A stretch of 64,000 nt of DNA from Incurvaria masculella (GCA_946894095.1 OX335642.1:14705021-14769020); one strand, 5' to 3'. Positions 43,590-54,475 are shown, counted from the first letter of the stretch. Notes: a model not told the origin generated them from the letters alone. Translations and numbers: made by a program.

Positions 43590-43735
43590 AACACTCAGGA
43601 CGTGTATTCTTGGCATTCAGTCATTGCGGACTCAGTAGAGTTATCAGAAGAAGAATTTACTTTGACATTACTGTTAACTCTACTGAATCCGCAATGACTG
43701 AAAGCCAAGAATACACGCCCTGATAACTATTCGAC
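43590..43735. repeat. Foldback (hairpin) element
   Basis: Left arm about 43598-43646 (GACGTGTATTCTTGGC, TCAGTCATTGCGGACTCAGT) and right arm about 43671-43733 (TACTGAATCCGCAATGACTG, GCCAAGAATACACGCC) are near-perfect reverse complements around a 25-bp centre. A MITE-like solitary hairpin. Confidence 0.85.
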
Positions 43736-44116
43736 AGATTTATTTACGCTTCTGCTTATCCATCCGATTTAGTGAGACCATATGTTTGTTAGTAAACTTA
43801 TAGTCGTTTATGGTGATAAAAGATATAATTCTCCGGCAATGACTATCCGTCTTTTGACAAACGTGTATTTGTACTATCAGTCCGATAAGTACTATCTGGG
43901 GATTGAAAAATCGGCCCTTAGTTTAATTAACATGTTATTTTTTAAGTAAAACTCAAAGATAATTAGTTGGTTATCTATACTAATAATAAATCTGTAAGGG
44001 GTGTTCATGGAGTAAGTTGCTTTGTTTTCTAAGATACTTCGTTTGTAGACTTAATGTATGATACTAAATCTAAATTGACGATTTTTAGAAATCAGTTCTG
44101 TATGTATGTATGTATG

Positions 44117-44443
44117 TGTTTCGGCCAAAACCGGTCGCTGAAAATATTGTTGACGACACGGCGAGAGCGACACGCGCGCCGCTGCTTGTCAGTGCATTAC
44201 CGAACGTAGGGACAAGTGCATGATTTTCTGCACACCACCGTGCTCGTCTCCGCAAGATCATTTTCGGTGGCTGCTCCACCAATCCAGTAGTGCACACACT
44301 GCAACTCCAGACCCAGATGTCCAGAACGGCAAGAAGGAGAAGGAGCCTCGGGTGAGTTGACAATGTTTTCTGAGCTGGTTTTGGTTGGACGGATCCACAC
44401 AATATTCAGGATTTTACAGTCTACTGCGGCGGAATAACGTACA
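44117..44443 (+). repeat. 5' LTR of BEL/Pao element
   Basis: 327 bp starting TGTTTCGGCCAAAACCGGTC and ending GGCGGAATAACGTACA. Pairs with the 3' LTR. Differences include a 6-bp deletion in the 3' LTR (AATCCAGTAGTGCACACACT here) and scattered substitutions, so the insertion is not recent. Confidence 0.88.
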
Positions 44444-45246
44444 TATTTTTGGGCCTTCGGCCGGATTCGATTTGCGATTCGTTTCGCGTTATTAAAATCA
44501 GATCAGCGTAGCATAAGATAGGTTGGTACCGACTTCCCACGTTCGTGCTCGTCGCGGCGTAAGATGGCGGACGTTAGCGCATCGCGAAATGTCGCTCGCC
44601 GCCATGACTGAAAATTTCTCGGTTCAGTCACGGTACATAGTTATAATTCATACTCGGTTCAATTTATTTTGGTTCAATTCAACTTATCATTATCTTCTGT
44701 TATTCTGCTTACGTTGCTCGCGACTCGGCGCGACAGATTACTCAGTTGTTACTACTTACATGCTAAGTAGGTAGGCATAAATACAGTTTGCGATTCAGAT
44801 TTACTCACTTTTGTTAATTTAATTCTATTTGTTTATCGTAAATATTCGGTGTAGGTAAGTTCGTGGCTCGGCGCGACATACGTTAATTTTGGCACATATT
44901 CTGTGATATTGGTTAAACTAAAGAAGGTACCTACTAGGGGGTACTAATTCTGGCTAATCTATATAATTGTATTATATTAGATTTCGAATAACGGCTCAGC
45001 TTTGTTTATATAAGTTAATACGTACCTATTTAGATGTACGTTTCGGTTATTTATTTTATATTTGTTTTATGGGTTTCGGCACCCTCGCGGCTCGGCGCAA
45101 ACGCATACATTTTGTAAGTAACGTACTCGGCTCCATCAATTATATAAGTGTAATAGGATTATATTTGGTATCGGTATGCCTACAAATAGGTGGTTCCGTT
45201 CGTAATATTATATTGTTTTTAAACTTGTTTATTTTCTCCTCCAAAT

Positions 45247-46200
45247 ATGTCGAGAGCCTTTGAAATGAGACTAAACATTGAAAGAGTATGGTTGAAAGGT
45301 GCGCTTGAAGTGGTACGGGAAAAAACTATATCTGCTCCGATTGTTGCGGCTCGATTGAGGAAATAGGATGAACATTATTCGAAGTTCGCGGATGCCTACG
45401 AAAATGTCCTTATCGCGAATGCTGATGCGGCCGTGGTTGAGGACCTGGATAATAAATATGCGGAGACAACTTTGTGGTACAATGAGCTGGAAGCGGCCAG
45501 ATCAGATTATTTGGATGATGCACATCCAACACCGGCTCCTCAGGCAGAGCACTCTGCTAGATTGCCAGCAATTAAACTGCCTACATATGACGGTGACACG
45601 TTCGGTTGGACAAGTTTTATAAGGCTCTTTAATTCTCTCGTTAATTCACGAACGGACATCTCAGACACTGAAAAAATCCATTATTATAAAGTAGCAGCGT
45701 CACTGGTGAACCAAAATCCATCATCGGTCACTTGCCTCTCATTAAAGTTATAAAATTGCGTTAGATCTGCTGAAGGGTCGGTACGAAAATATTCGTTTAT
45801 TGGCAGGATTGCAAGGATATTGAACTTTCCGTACGCAACGCGTTCCGCACCGGTTACGCGCGAAACTATTGAACCTATTGCTCGAGTCCACACGTTCTTT
45901 GCAGAATCTCGGTTTGCCTGTGGATAAATGGAGTTATATTCTCCTTCACATCAGTTTGGGCAAGATTCCCGTGAGCATCAAAACACGGTTTGAACAATTA
46001 CACGGAGGCGACCATAAAAAGTTACCTACTTTCGACCAATTGATTGTGTTCCTACAAGAAGAGTGTCGTTTGTTCGACACGTCCACACCCGAAGTGGAAA
46101 TGAATTCGGATTCGCCCCGAAAACCGCGCGGTGCGCTCGTTCAGCCAAAAGTGGTGCATGTAGCGGAGATACCGCGACGACAATGTACCTTTTGTTCTGG
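45247..46200 (+). pseudogene. gag of BEL/Pao element (broken)
   Basis: Starts MSRAFEMRLNIERVWLKGAL, then meets an in-frame TAG at 45364-45366 and continues in the same frame (DEHYSKFADAYENVLIANAD) into the BEL gag core RLPAIKLPTYDGDTFGWTSF. A frameshift near 45730 follows, after which another frame reads YKIALDLLKGRYENIRLLAG. Further on is the C-terminal part and a zinc-knuckle start (CTFCSGSGHS). This is the DUF1759-type gag of BEL/Pao elements. The damage means no functional product. Confidence 0.82.
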
Positions 46201-46209
46201 TTCAGGACA

Positions 46210-46470
46210 TTCGGTCATTCGGTCGGTCGGGTTAGGAACGGATTTTGTGGACCATTTTACATACAGACAAGCACACTTCGGAACGCAAAGACTATTAAGG
46301 CGTATCTCTGCGTGTTTGTTTGTCTTGCTATCAAATGTGTTCATCTAGAGGTGGTCTCGGATTTATCGGTTGAAGCCTTTGTAGCGGCTTTTACTGGGAT
46401 TGTATCCAGACGAGGCGTACCCTCGCTCGTACGCTCGGACTGTAGTACTATTTAGACCGGAACGGATAAG
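46210..46470 (+). pseudogene. Integrase core fragment of BEL/Pao element (5' part)
   Basis: Immediately after the zinc knuckle the frames jump to YLCVFVCLAIKCVHLEVVSD then LSVEAFVAAF and RGVPSLVRSD, which is the integrase D,D(35)E region (AIHLELVSD...F). The Asp of VRSD is the second catalytic residue. The jump marks a large internal deletion of pol. The fragment stops at the nested LINE. Confidence 0.8.
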
Positions 46471-46472
46471 CA

Positions 46473-47615
46473 CCTCAAACTCAAACTCAAACTCAAACTC
46501 AAAATCTTTATTGGTTCATACAACATAACTTACTATATTAACATATTTATTTAAATGAAGACTTGTCAACAGTGTGGATAGTTCGTCGTGTTGTATGCCA
46601 AATGGCGCTAGCTCAGCTTGCCTTGCTAGTCGAACTATACAGGCTGCTGTTTTTCAGCTAGGACCTATGTGTAAAGTGGTGGGAGGGTGTGTGAGGGTGT
46701 GAGAGGGTGTGTGATGGTGTGTGAGGGTGTGTGTATGCTATAATATAATGCTTATAATAAATGCTATAATATGTTTATTTTTTGTTTGGCGATAATATAT
46801 ATACATTAGTAATTTGTTAGGTAAGATAATAAAATTAATTCTATTAAATATGCTTTATAAGCTGATCAACTCAGATTTTACTATTCCTTCTTTGCTGCTC
46901 TAGTAACAGTTTCTTACGCGCAGTTCTAAACGCTGTAATGCCTTCTTTTGCCCTTATAGGCGGTGGAATGTCATTCCAGCATTTGGATGCCGCATATTTG
47001 AAACTGCCTCTGAACAAAGCAGAGAAGTGTCGTGGAATCTGGAGTGGAAAGCATTGAGCCCTTGTGTCAAGTTTGTGTGTTTCTTTAGTCCATTTTAACT
47101 TATTGTATAGATATTCTGGTGATCTGTTGTGTATAATTTAAAAAATCCTGCATTGTAAATTTAGTAGGTGGCGTGCTTTCATTTTTATAATACCTTGAGC
47201 GTTGTATATTGGAGTGACATGAGCACGTCTATTTACTTTATAACAGTACCGGATGCACGCGTTTTGCATTCGTTGAATAGCGCATTCTGTACGATTTAAA
47301 AGGCTGGGCCCATATACTATATCGCAGTACTTTAGTTGAGAAAGAACTAATGATTCTACTAACAGTCGTCTTGCTTGTTCTGAAATGTAGTCTCTAATAT
47401 CGTATAATACTTTAAGTCGAAAAAAACAGTTCCTAATTTTCATTTTAACGTGTTCTTCAAAACGTAGGGTCCCATCAAATATGATACCCAAGTTACGAGC
47501 CTTAGGAACAATTTCTATTGGAGTATGATTTATTAATATTTTCGGTTCAAGTTCCAATATCCGGTCTATCTGGGTTTTCGTACCCGCAATAATCACCTGC
47601 GGGGGCTGTATATAT
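46473..47615 (-). mobile_element. LINE 3' part nested in the BEL/Pao integrase
   Basis: Minus-strand insertion. Its 3' tail is the (CAAACT)n run at 46473-46500. The coding end at 47138-47596 reads VPKARNLGIIFDGTLRFEEH then YCDIVYGPSLLNRTE, the C-terminal domain of a jockey/CR1-like reverse transcriptase (LGVIFDxxLxFxxH). The 3' UTR holds a GTGTGAGGGTGTG simple repeat (46680-46735). Integrase sequence continues on both sides. Confidence 0.82.
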
Positions 47616-48116
47616 TCTTAAAAAATAATCACGGCGCTTTGGAGAACCAACTTTTGGGTAAAAATATTACGTGGTTGTTTAACCCGCCGGCTAGCCCCAA
47701 TATGGGTGGACTATTTGAGATAGCAGTAAAGTCGACAAAAACGCACTTTAAACGGGTTATTGGTAAGCAGAAGCTCACATTTGAAGAGTTGGCTACTTTC
47801 TTTACGAGAGTGGAAGCCGGTCTGAATTCGAGGCCTCTGTGTCCTCTCAGTAACGACCCGCGTGACCTGGAAATTTTGACTCTAGGCCACTTTCTAATCG
47901 CCCAGCCCCTCGTTTCCTTTGGTCGTGGTGGCGTAGTGAATATCTTCCCACGCTGCAGCAACGTCTTAAATGGATGTCTACGGATCTACTACGGAACCAC
48001 CTAAGGTAGATGATTTAGTCCTGATTAAGGCGGATAATTACGACGCCCTTCGATGGTCTAGCGGTCGGATTGTTAAATTATTGCCAGGTAAGGACGGCAT
48101 AATTCTGTGATGGTAT
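47616..48116 (+). pseudogene. Integrase C-terminal fragment of BEL/Pao element
   Basis: Reads NHGALENQLLGKNITWLFNP then ASPNMGGLFEIAVKSTKTHF and LTFEELATFF...EAGLNSRPLCPL. These are diagnostic BEL/Pao integrase motifs (W.F.PP.AP..GG.WE..VKS; the E of GLFE is catalytic). After SRPLCPLSNDPRDLE the frame shifts near 47950 and continues as DDLVLIKADNYDALRWSSGR. Confidence 0.85.
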
Positions 48117-49279
48117 AGATTTAAATATATTTTTTTATTAAAGGATGTCTGGGGGACTTTTAAACGCTGTGTGTGACGCCAGTTATGACGTATGGTTAAG
48201 TGAATGCCATGCGGATATCTGTCGGTGAGTAGGGCCGGGTTCTCAAACATACGTAACAAGATGGGTACTAATTCTGCCTAACCGAATCAAAACCAAATAA
48301 ATTAAATGAATGCACCATGTATTCTGAATGATTAAATATATACAAACAGAAACAACAACCAATGTTCTAGGACGAGCATAAACACAAAACATTACAAGTG
48401 GGTAAAGAAATAAAGTAAGTTCCTAATTGGGCCCTCTAATACGAAGGACGATACTGAGAAGTGTTACGCGTACTGACTCTAAAGCCAACAAAAAAAATAA
48501 GGTTCGGTACGATACCCAGTGGAGATGATGTCTGGAGCACGTGGTTGGGCGGCGAATGGCGCCTGCCCCTGTGCGGCGAAGTTCGAGCGGCTGGGTCCCC
48601 TCAGCTGCCGACGCACCACACCACAGGACGAGTCGTTGGCGGAGCCCACTCCAAGAAGCACGAGGTGGGCGCCAAAGACACGGAGGGCGCGGCTGTGCTC
48701 CACCGAGTCGGCCTTAAAACGGCGACGGCGAGACCCCGGGACGCGACTGGCGTTGCTCGCTGCGGTCGGCGGTCTGCGGCGACGAGATGCGCTGGCGCCT
48801 GGCGGGCGAACAACAAGATGGCTGCCGTCGTGGTCCTATCCCATTGGCTCTGTAGGACGGCCTGACGGTCACTAGGCGCGCGCGCATGAGGGAGACAGCA
48901 TCTTTGAATGGCTAAGTGCTAGAAAGAGACGGTACTAATGATCGTGGTTTGTGGTTTTGTTTCTAGAAGAAGTTTGACCATTGGTTCCTTGAAACGTGTA
49001 TTATTCCATTATTTAGATAACTATAAATGTCCATTGTGAGTATGCATAGGCACTGACATCGTTCTGAAGGCTACCGTAAGTGTAGTTCAAGAAATATATG
49101 ACATACAGATATTGATATTTACTAAAAATTAAAATAATAAAGTAACGTATGTTACAATTCGTATAGCTGAGGTTCGGACTTAGAACGGGATTTTGACACG
49201 CCCGGTATCAAAATTGTGTAGGTTACCTATGTAGCTAGGTATATAAGCCAGGCTAGGCCTTGCTTATGGGGGGGGGGAA
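48117..49279. other. 3' non-coding internal part of BEL/Pao element, with GC-rich block
   Basis: No retroviral-type frame. A GC-rich stretch lies at 48500-48890 (for example GTTCGAGCGGCTGGGTCCCC) with several open frames but no known product. The rest is AT-rich to the polypurine tract. Confidence 0.5.
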
Positions 49280-49600
49280 TGTTTCGGTCAACACCGGTTG
49301 CTGAAAATATTGTTGACGAAATGGCGAGAGCGACACGAGCGCCGCTGCCTGTCAGTGCATTACCGAACGTAGTGACAAGTGCATGGTTTTCTGCACACCA
49401 CCGTGCTCGTCTCCGCAAGATCATTTTCGGTGGCTGCTCCACCAACCCACACACACTGCAACTCCAGACCCAGATGTCCAGAACGGCAAGAAGGAGAAGG
49501 AGCCTCGGGTGAGTTGGCAATGTTTTCTGAGCTGATTTTGGTCGGGCGGATCCACACATTATTCAGGATTTTACAGTCTACTGCGGCGGAATAACGTATA
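49280..49600 (+). repeat. 3' LTR of BEL/Pao element
   Basis: 321 bp, preceded by the polypurine tract TATGGGGGGGGGGAA. Starts TGTTTCGGTCAACACCGGTT, ends GCGGCGGAATAACGTATA, then GTATG. Confidence 0.88.
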
Positions 49601-49729
49601 GTATGTATGTATGTATTTATGTTCCTCCATAACTCTTAAATGGATTATCGAAATTAGATGAAACTTAGTACACGTAAGTGCATTTAACTACCCGGGAATC
49701 AGGATAGGTTAAATATAATTCAGTTCCGC

Positions 49730-49945
49730 TTACGCTAAGATGTGGCTGTCATACAAACTGCAGTGCTCTGCACGGATCGGCGGGAGGCGCTTACTTTTAC
49801 TAATTGTACCAAAGTACGCCGACATCAAGTGTGTCGGCGGAAAGCAGTGGTTCCGTACCGCTGAGGGCCGGGAGGACTGGAGAAAAATTGGAGAGGCGTA
49901 TGTCCAGCAGTGGACGCAAACACGTTGACTGACTGACTGACCAAA
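49730..49945 (+). mobile_element. LINE 3' end fragment
   Basis: Reads TAEGREDWRKIGEAYVQQWT then QTR and stop, with a (TGAC)n tail. This is the classic C-terminus of a lepidopteran LINE family; other ends are at 9215 (minus) and 36180. Confidence 0.72.
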
Positions 49946-50060
49946 GTACGGCTTGGTATTTCCCGCAATTTTACGACTACTTGGCATCACGCTAAATCGC
50001 CAGAGGTGCGATTAGTGGAATAAAATACTTATTACATGAAAACTAATTACTCGATTTAGA

Positions 50061-50400
50061 TGCGGATTGTACCTACGTCTAGCCTGATTCCACGCAAAAC
50101 TTACCTACGTTACACGTTACTTACTTACTGGGTAAGCAATGTAGCAGTGCAAGTGCAGGAAGGTTCTGGCGGCAAATGCTTATTTTTAAATAGCCACCAA
50201 ATGTCAACGATGCTCTAAATGGGAATTTTTGGATGTTTCTCATTAAATCATACTATTTCGGCTCAAACGATCTTGATTAAATTTTGTAGATGGACCTGTA
50301 CCAGTTTGACCCTTATTTGGACCAGCCATGTGGGCTACTTTTTATCAATGAAATAATTTAGCCGACACTAACCCGAGCGGAGCCGGGTACCGCAGCTAGT
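50061..50400 (-). repeat. Dispersed repeat, CCCGGCTCCGCTCGGG-type (inverted)
   Basis: Reverse complement of the repeat at 62727-62985 (ACTAGCTGCGGTACCCGGCT head at its right end, TTTGCCGCCAGAACCTT at the other). Both copies share the segment about TTTGGTGGCTATT, so they are full-length relatives. Confidence 0.75.
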
Positions 50401-50582
50401 ATTTAATAAATCATTATTAACTTTGCAACTTTGAGTTTCCACCATAAGAAAGTATCAAATAATTGATTTAATTTAAAAGAAAGTTGTTTCTTTAAAGTTA
50501 GTTACGCTTGAAACCATATATACAATGTGTTTATTGCTCGTAGGAAGGACTCCCGCAGATGAGATACACTTTTTTTTTTATT

Positions 50583-50890
50583 TAGGATAAAACAAACTCA
50601 CATCTACAGTCTCTAGTATTCCGATGGACGAGTCAATGGTACGGTATCGTGGTGTAAATTGAAACAATAAAATATTCATACGAACACATCAAACGATATA
50701 CAATTACTTGCTCGACACATTTTTTTTGATGAACCACAATTATGCAGATCAGAGAGAAATAAAAGGGCTTGACTGTTCGAACGGAAGATTAGCTATTAAT
50801 CAGCATTTTTTTTCGATTGGAACCGTCATGCCAAAGATGTTAATAGCTAATGACGGTTTTTTTATTAATACACCGAGAATACGGGTGATT
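50583..50890 (+). repeat. Left arm of a large inverted repeat pair
   Basis: The stretch from ACATCTACAGTCTCTAGT to ATTAATACACCGAGAATACG is found again as diverged reverse complement at 53340-53670. The arms are about 310 bp long and 2.4 kb apart. Confidence 0.8.
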
Positions 50891-51423
50891 TAAAAAAATA
50901 TGTAGATTTTATTAAATGGGTACGCAACGTATTACATGAAATAAAATTGTGTTCGTATGTGAGAGCAAGAACAAAGTGAGATGATGGACGCGTTCATAAA
51001 CCACGAACATTGCTAATTAACATTTCGCAGAATGAAAAAAAAAAGCCTTGTGTATCGGTCTTTAAAATCTATCAATCTTTCCACTGAATAGCAACTAGTA
51101 AACGCAATTTTTGCCTATATTAAGGGAAGGCCCAAAATAAATCGTTTCATAAAAACCAACACGGGACCTTAAGTCCACCATGTCAGTTTTGAATTCATTC
51201 CATTACGTTCATATGAAAACATATATTGCGAAAATCTTTTCGAGTTAATCAAACAACGATTGCAAAATTAAACATAAAAAAAATATGATCAATAAATGAG
51301 GAAGATCGATTAACATTAGTGGCTCTCTAAACTGTAGACGTCGCGAATATGTCTTTTTGAAAATTTTAAATAATCAAAAAAATTGTTTGCAACATCGGTC
51401 TTGAAATCCCGATTGTCTTGATT

Positions 51424-52829
51424 TGTCAGCCTCAATGGCCCAGTGGCGCGACACTTCGGCGATCGCTCTCCGAAGTTAAACAACGCTGGGTCCGGTCTGG
51501 TCTTGGATGGGTGACCATTCGACCGTTGAGAGAGGCTGGCCGTGGTTCGGATTCCACGTTAAACTGTAGGTCCCCTTCCTTACTTCTCGCCCCAACCCTC
51601 TTCCTTATATTTATAAATGACCTTCCCGAGCATGTGACACTAGCAATCCTAATTGTACTGTATGCAGACGATGCCAACTTTATATCTACCGCATCAGATA
51701 CAACAAACCTTATAACTAAACTTAATTTAATGCTGACAGAACTGAATATTTGGTTTAGCGCGAACGGACTCCTCATCAACAGTTCAAAAACAAAATGTGT
51801 AAAATTCAGTATACAGCACAACCAAGACAATGAGGAATTATTCCTACGATACCAAAGTGAAATAATAAAATTTGCAACACAAACACTATTCCTAGGATTT
51901 ACAATAGACCAAAATCTAAGATTTAATATACATATCGACAATCTATGCGAGAAATTATCAAAAGCGTGCTACTGCCTTAAAGTACTCTCAAAATCTTGCG
52001 GCCTCGAGACCCTCACTAACGCATACTACGGTTATTTCTATTCCATACTAACCTACGGAATAGAATTCTGGGGATCCGCAGAAGTTTCAAGAGTGTTTAG
52101 GCTGCAAAAGAAGGCGATACGCACAATATCACATTCCACGCGGGACTCTCACTGTACTCCACTCTTTAAAAAACTAAAGATGCTTACTGTATACGACATC
52201 TACATAAAGAAGTCTGCGTTGCACGTGAGAAGGAATCCGTCAGAGTTTAGTGAACAAATACATAAATATGATACTAGGAATAAGGGTAATGTTACACAGA
52301 AAAAACATTACACAAGTAAATATAAGAAAAGCCTTCACTATAATAGCATTAACATCTATAACAAACTTCCAAAACAAATCCGACAAGAGTTGGATTATGG
52401 AAAACTTTGCACTAGCTTACACAACTGGCTCCTAGAAAATACTTTCTACGACCTAAAATACTTTTCAATTGTAGTCTAGACCGCTGTGTATGTTGGTGCA
52501 ACGTGACGAAGAGCATTTTGTAGGTAGCGGTAAGATTACTCTGTACCATTGCCTAATTATGTTACAATAAATTATTTGATTTGATTTGATTTGATTGATA
52601 CTTACTAGGTGGTAGGGTAAATCCCGCCCGGGTTGGTACCATCGCATTGGATGAACGATGGTCGAAGCGGCAATGAAAATTGTCCGTGTTTTCCGTCCAG
52701 TTCAATGTAGCCGTGCAATATAAGGAAGGTCCTGGCATGGCACCTAGTTCCCATGTGGTGTGTTGGGCTAATACCATGACAGAAAGTGTGGTATTAGCCA
52801 TCCATGTCCAGTCACATAAAAAAAAAATC
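51424..52829 (+). mobile_element. SINE with 5S rRNA-like head (copy S7), split by a LINE
   Basis: The head 51428-51525 contains CTCCGAAGTTAAACAACGCT, GGTCTGGTCTTGGATGGGTG and ACC, in the order of the A box, intermediate element and C box of 5S rRNA genes. The body from 51543 (GGTTCGGATTCCACGTTAAA) is that of the tRNA-headed SINEs in this window. The body breaks at 51587 for a LINE and resumes at 52595 to an A-tail at 52819-52828. Confidence 0.75.
51588..52594 (+). mobile_element. LINE fragment nested in SINE S7
   Basis: One open frame reads PTLFLIFINDLPEHVTLAIL then VLYADDANFISTAS, where YADD is the catalytic motif of reverse transcriptase. It continues through LFLGFTIDQNLRFNIHIDNL to a C-terminal end near 52476. 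The 3' tail is (TTGAT)n. TACTT occurs at both edges of the host SINE, so it is a 5-bp target duplication. 5' truncated, frame intact. Confidence 0.85.
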
Positions 52830-53011
52830 GGGTGGTAAATGTGTCCTATAGAGGAAAACAGATTTTCTCAAAACGACTACGCCATTTTAAAAAAAGAATC
52901 AGAAACTGCCTCGACTAAAAAATATAAATAAATATCGAACCTGCTTATACAAAATTTCACGAGAATCGGTTGAGAAATGCGACCCGAAGAGGACAACAAC
53001 CGGACAAATTG

Positions 53012-53129
53012 TTCGCTTACGAATTCGGGACGCACAATTTCGAGTGTTAGTTGCACTAAATGGTGTCCTGTGTAGTTCTTACGTTTGATTATCTCGAGAA
53101 CATCAGCAGTGAGAGAATTTGTAATCGAA
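53012..53129. mobile_element. MITE, TTCGCTTACGAATTC family
   Basis: Left end TTCGCTTACGAATTCGGGAC as in the 41761 copy. Right end is decayed (GAATTTGTAATCGAA). Confidence 0.72.
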
Positions 53130-53339
53130 CTGACTAGACGACGCTACCGTGAGTGTTTGGTTGATAACTAAAAAGTGGCTTCGTTCACGTTTACGCATAA
53201 TGACGTTCGTTATTAATGAACACGTCAAGTTCTGTGAGGTTCTGTTGTATCATCTAACTGCCTAAACTCACGCTCTCACATCCAAGCAAAATTTTATTAA
53301 AAGTAATACGTTACGTAATCATTTCATTTCGTTGTTTAC

Positions 53340-53670
53340 AAATTTAACTAAAACAATCCGTAGTCTTGGTGTATTTATAAAATCCATCATTAGCTATTAA
53401 CACAGCCTTCGTCTCTTTGGCATGAAGGTTCCAATCGAAAAAATGCTGATTAATAACTAATCTTCCGTTCAAACAGTCAAGCCCTTTGATTTTAAACTTG
53501 GTCAAGCCCTCATAATTATGGTTCATCCAAAAAACGTGTCGAACAAGTAATTATATATCGTTTGATGTGTTAGTGTGAATATTTGATTGTTTCAATTTCA
53601 AGCCCCATACCTACTACTGACTCTTCCATCGGAGCACTAGAGACTGTAGATGTGATATGGTTTTGTCATA
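53340..53670 (-). repeat. Right arm of a large inverted repeat pair
   Basis: Reverse-complement partner of 50583-50890; shared segments include AATGCTGATTAATA, CTTCCGTTCAAACAGTCAAG and ACTAGAGACTGTAGATGTGA. Between the arms lie the 5S-headed SINE with its LINE and a MITE. Confidence 0.8.
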
Positions 53671-53817
53671 AATTAAAAAAATCTAAATATATCTGACCTG
53701 CATACCAACAATAAACTCACTGAATATATAGGGTCAACCCAATAACATTCTTTAAAATGTAATCAATTATTTCATGCGTTTTTTGTTGGGAATCCAAATA
53801 ATACATGTAATGGTAAA

Positions 53818-53996
53818 GAAGATGCAGGAAAATATTATTGTTTTATGAAATGTTTTTTTTTTCGTTTATTTTGTACCAGAGCACTCAGAAATGAACGCGG
53901 CAAACAGAAGATGCAGGAAAATATGATTGTTTTATGAAATGTTTTTTTTTTCGTTTATTTTGTACCAGAGCACTCAGAAATGAACGCGGCAAACAG
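53818..53996. repeat. Two tandem copies of an 89-bp unit
   Basis: The unit GAAGATGCAGGAAAATAT through ACGCGGCAAACA occurs twice in a row with almost no change. Recent local duplication; no coding content. Confidence 0.9.
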
Positions 53997-54329
53997 TTTT
54001 TTTCTATGGGAAGATGGCTGGTTTTTATGTCAAATAAAACTATCACAGTGACCGGTCAACATTTTGTACGCGGACTAGCACCGGACTAATCATACAAAAT
54101 GCTTTTTAGTCCGGGGATAATCCCCGTTTTAAAGTTAGATCGCCCACTCTGAATACTACTGTTAATAAGAACAATTTATAGTTTATCGGGCAGCACTTAC
54201 TAAAGGCCGTGGGTCATGTATGTTAATATTAATTTATTTAATGTAAAACTTTTAGATTTTTTCGTTATTATGGCATTTCTCCGGTGAATTTCGTAGGAGG
54301 CAACTAACGTACCCTAAAGGTACCCTTCC

Positions 54330-54475
54330 TTACTTTCTAGGTGGTAGGGTTAATCCTGCCCGAATTGATAACATCGCACTAAATGAACGGTGGTCGAAGC
54401 GGCAATGAAAATTGTCCGTGCTCTCCATGCAGCTCAATCTAGCTTGATCAATTTGAGGAAGGTCCCGGCATTTTA
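54330..54475 (+). mobile_element. SINE body fragment (copy S8)
   Basis: From ACTTTCTAGGTGGTAGGG through CCTGCCCGAATTGATAAC and GGCAATGAAAATTGTCC to GGAAGGTCCCGGCAT; both ends missing, diverged. Confidence 0.7.

Larger units (their letters stand above)
44117..49600 (+). mobile_element. Internally deleted BEL/Pao LTR retrotransposon
   Basis: Two direct LTRs (44117-44443 and 49280-49600) are flanked by GTATG on both sides (44112-44116 and 49601-49605; the target is a TATG microsatellite, so the duplication is suggestive only). A G-rich polypurine tract (49267-49279) lies right before the 3' LTR. Inside are gag, then an abrupt jump to integrase. Protease, reverse transcriptase and RNase H are missing. 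A LINE is nested in the integrase part. It is non-autonomous and dead. Confidence 0.88.

Noticed and set aside
45061..45263. 98-codon frame before gag
   Set aside because: Lies in the leader of the BEL/Pao element and ends inside gag; no similarity seen.
48461..48875. Overlapping long frames in GC-rich DNA
   Set aside because: Several frames are open at once, as expected from high GC; none resembles a known protein and the stretch lies inside a retrotransposon.
51428..51525. A functional 5S rRNA gene
   Set aside because: Only the internal promoter part matches; the 5' third and the 3' end do not, and the stretch runs into a SINE body. SINE head is the better reading.
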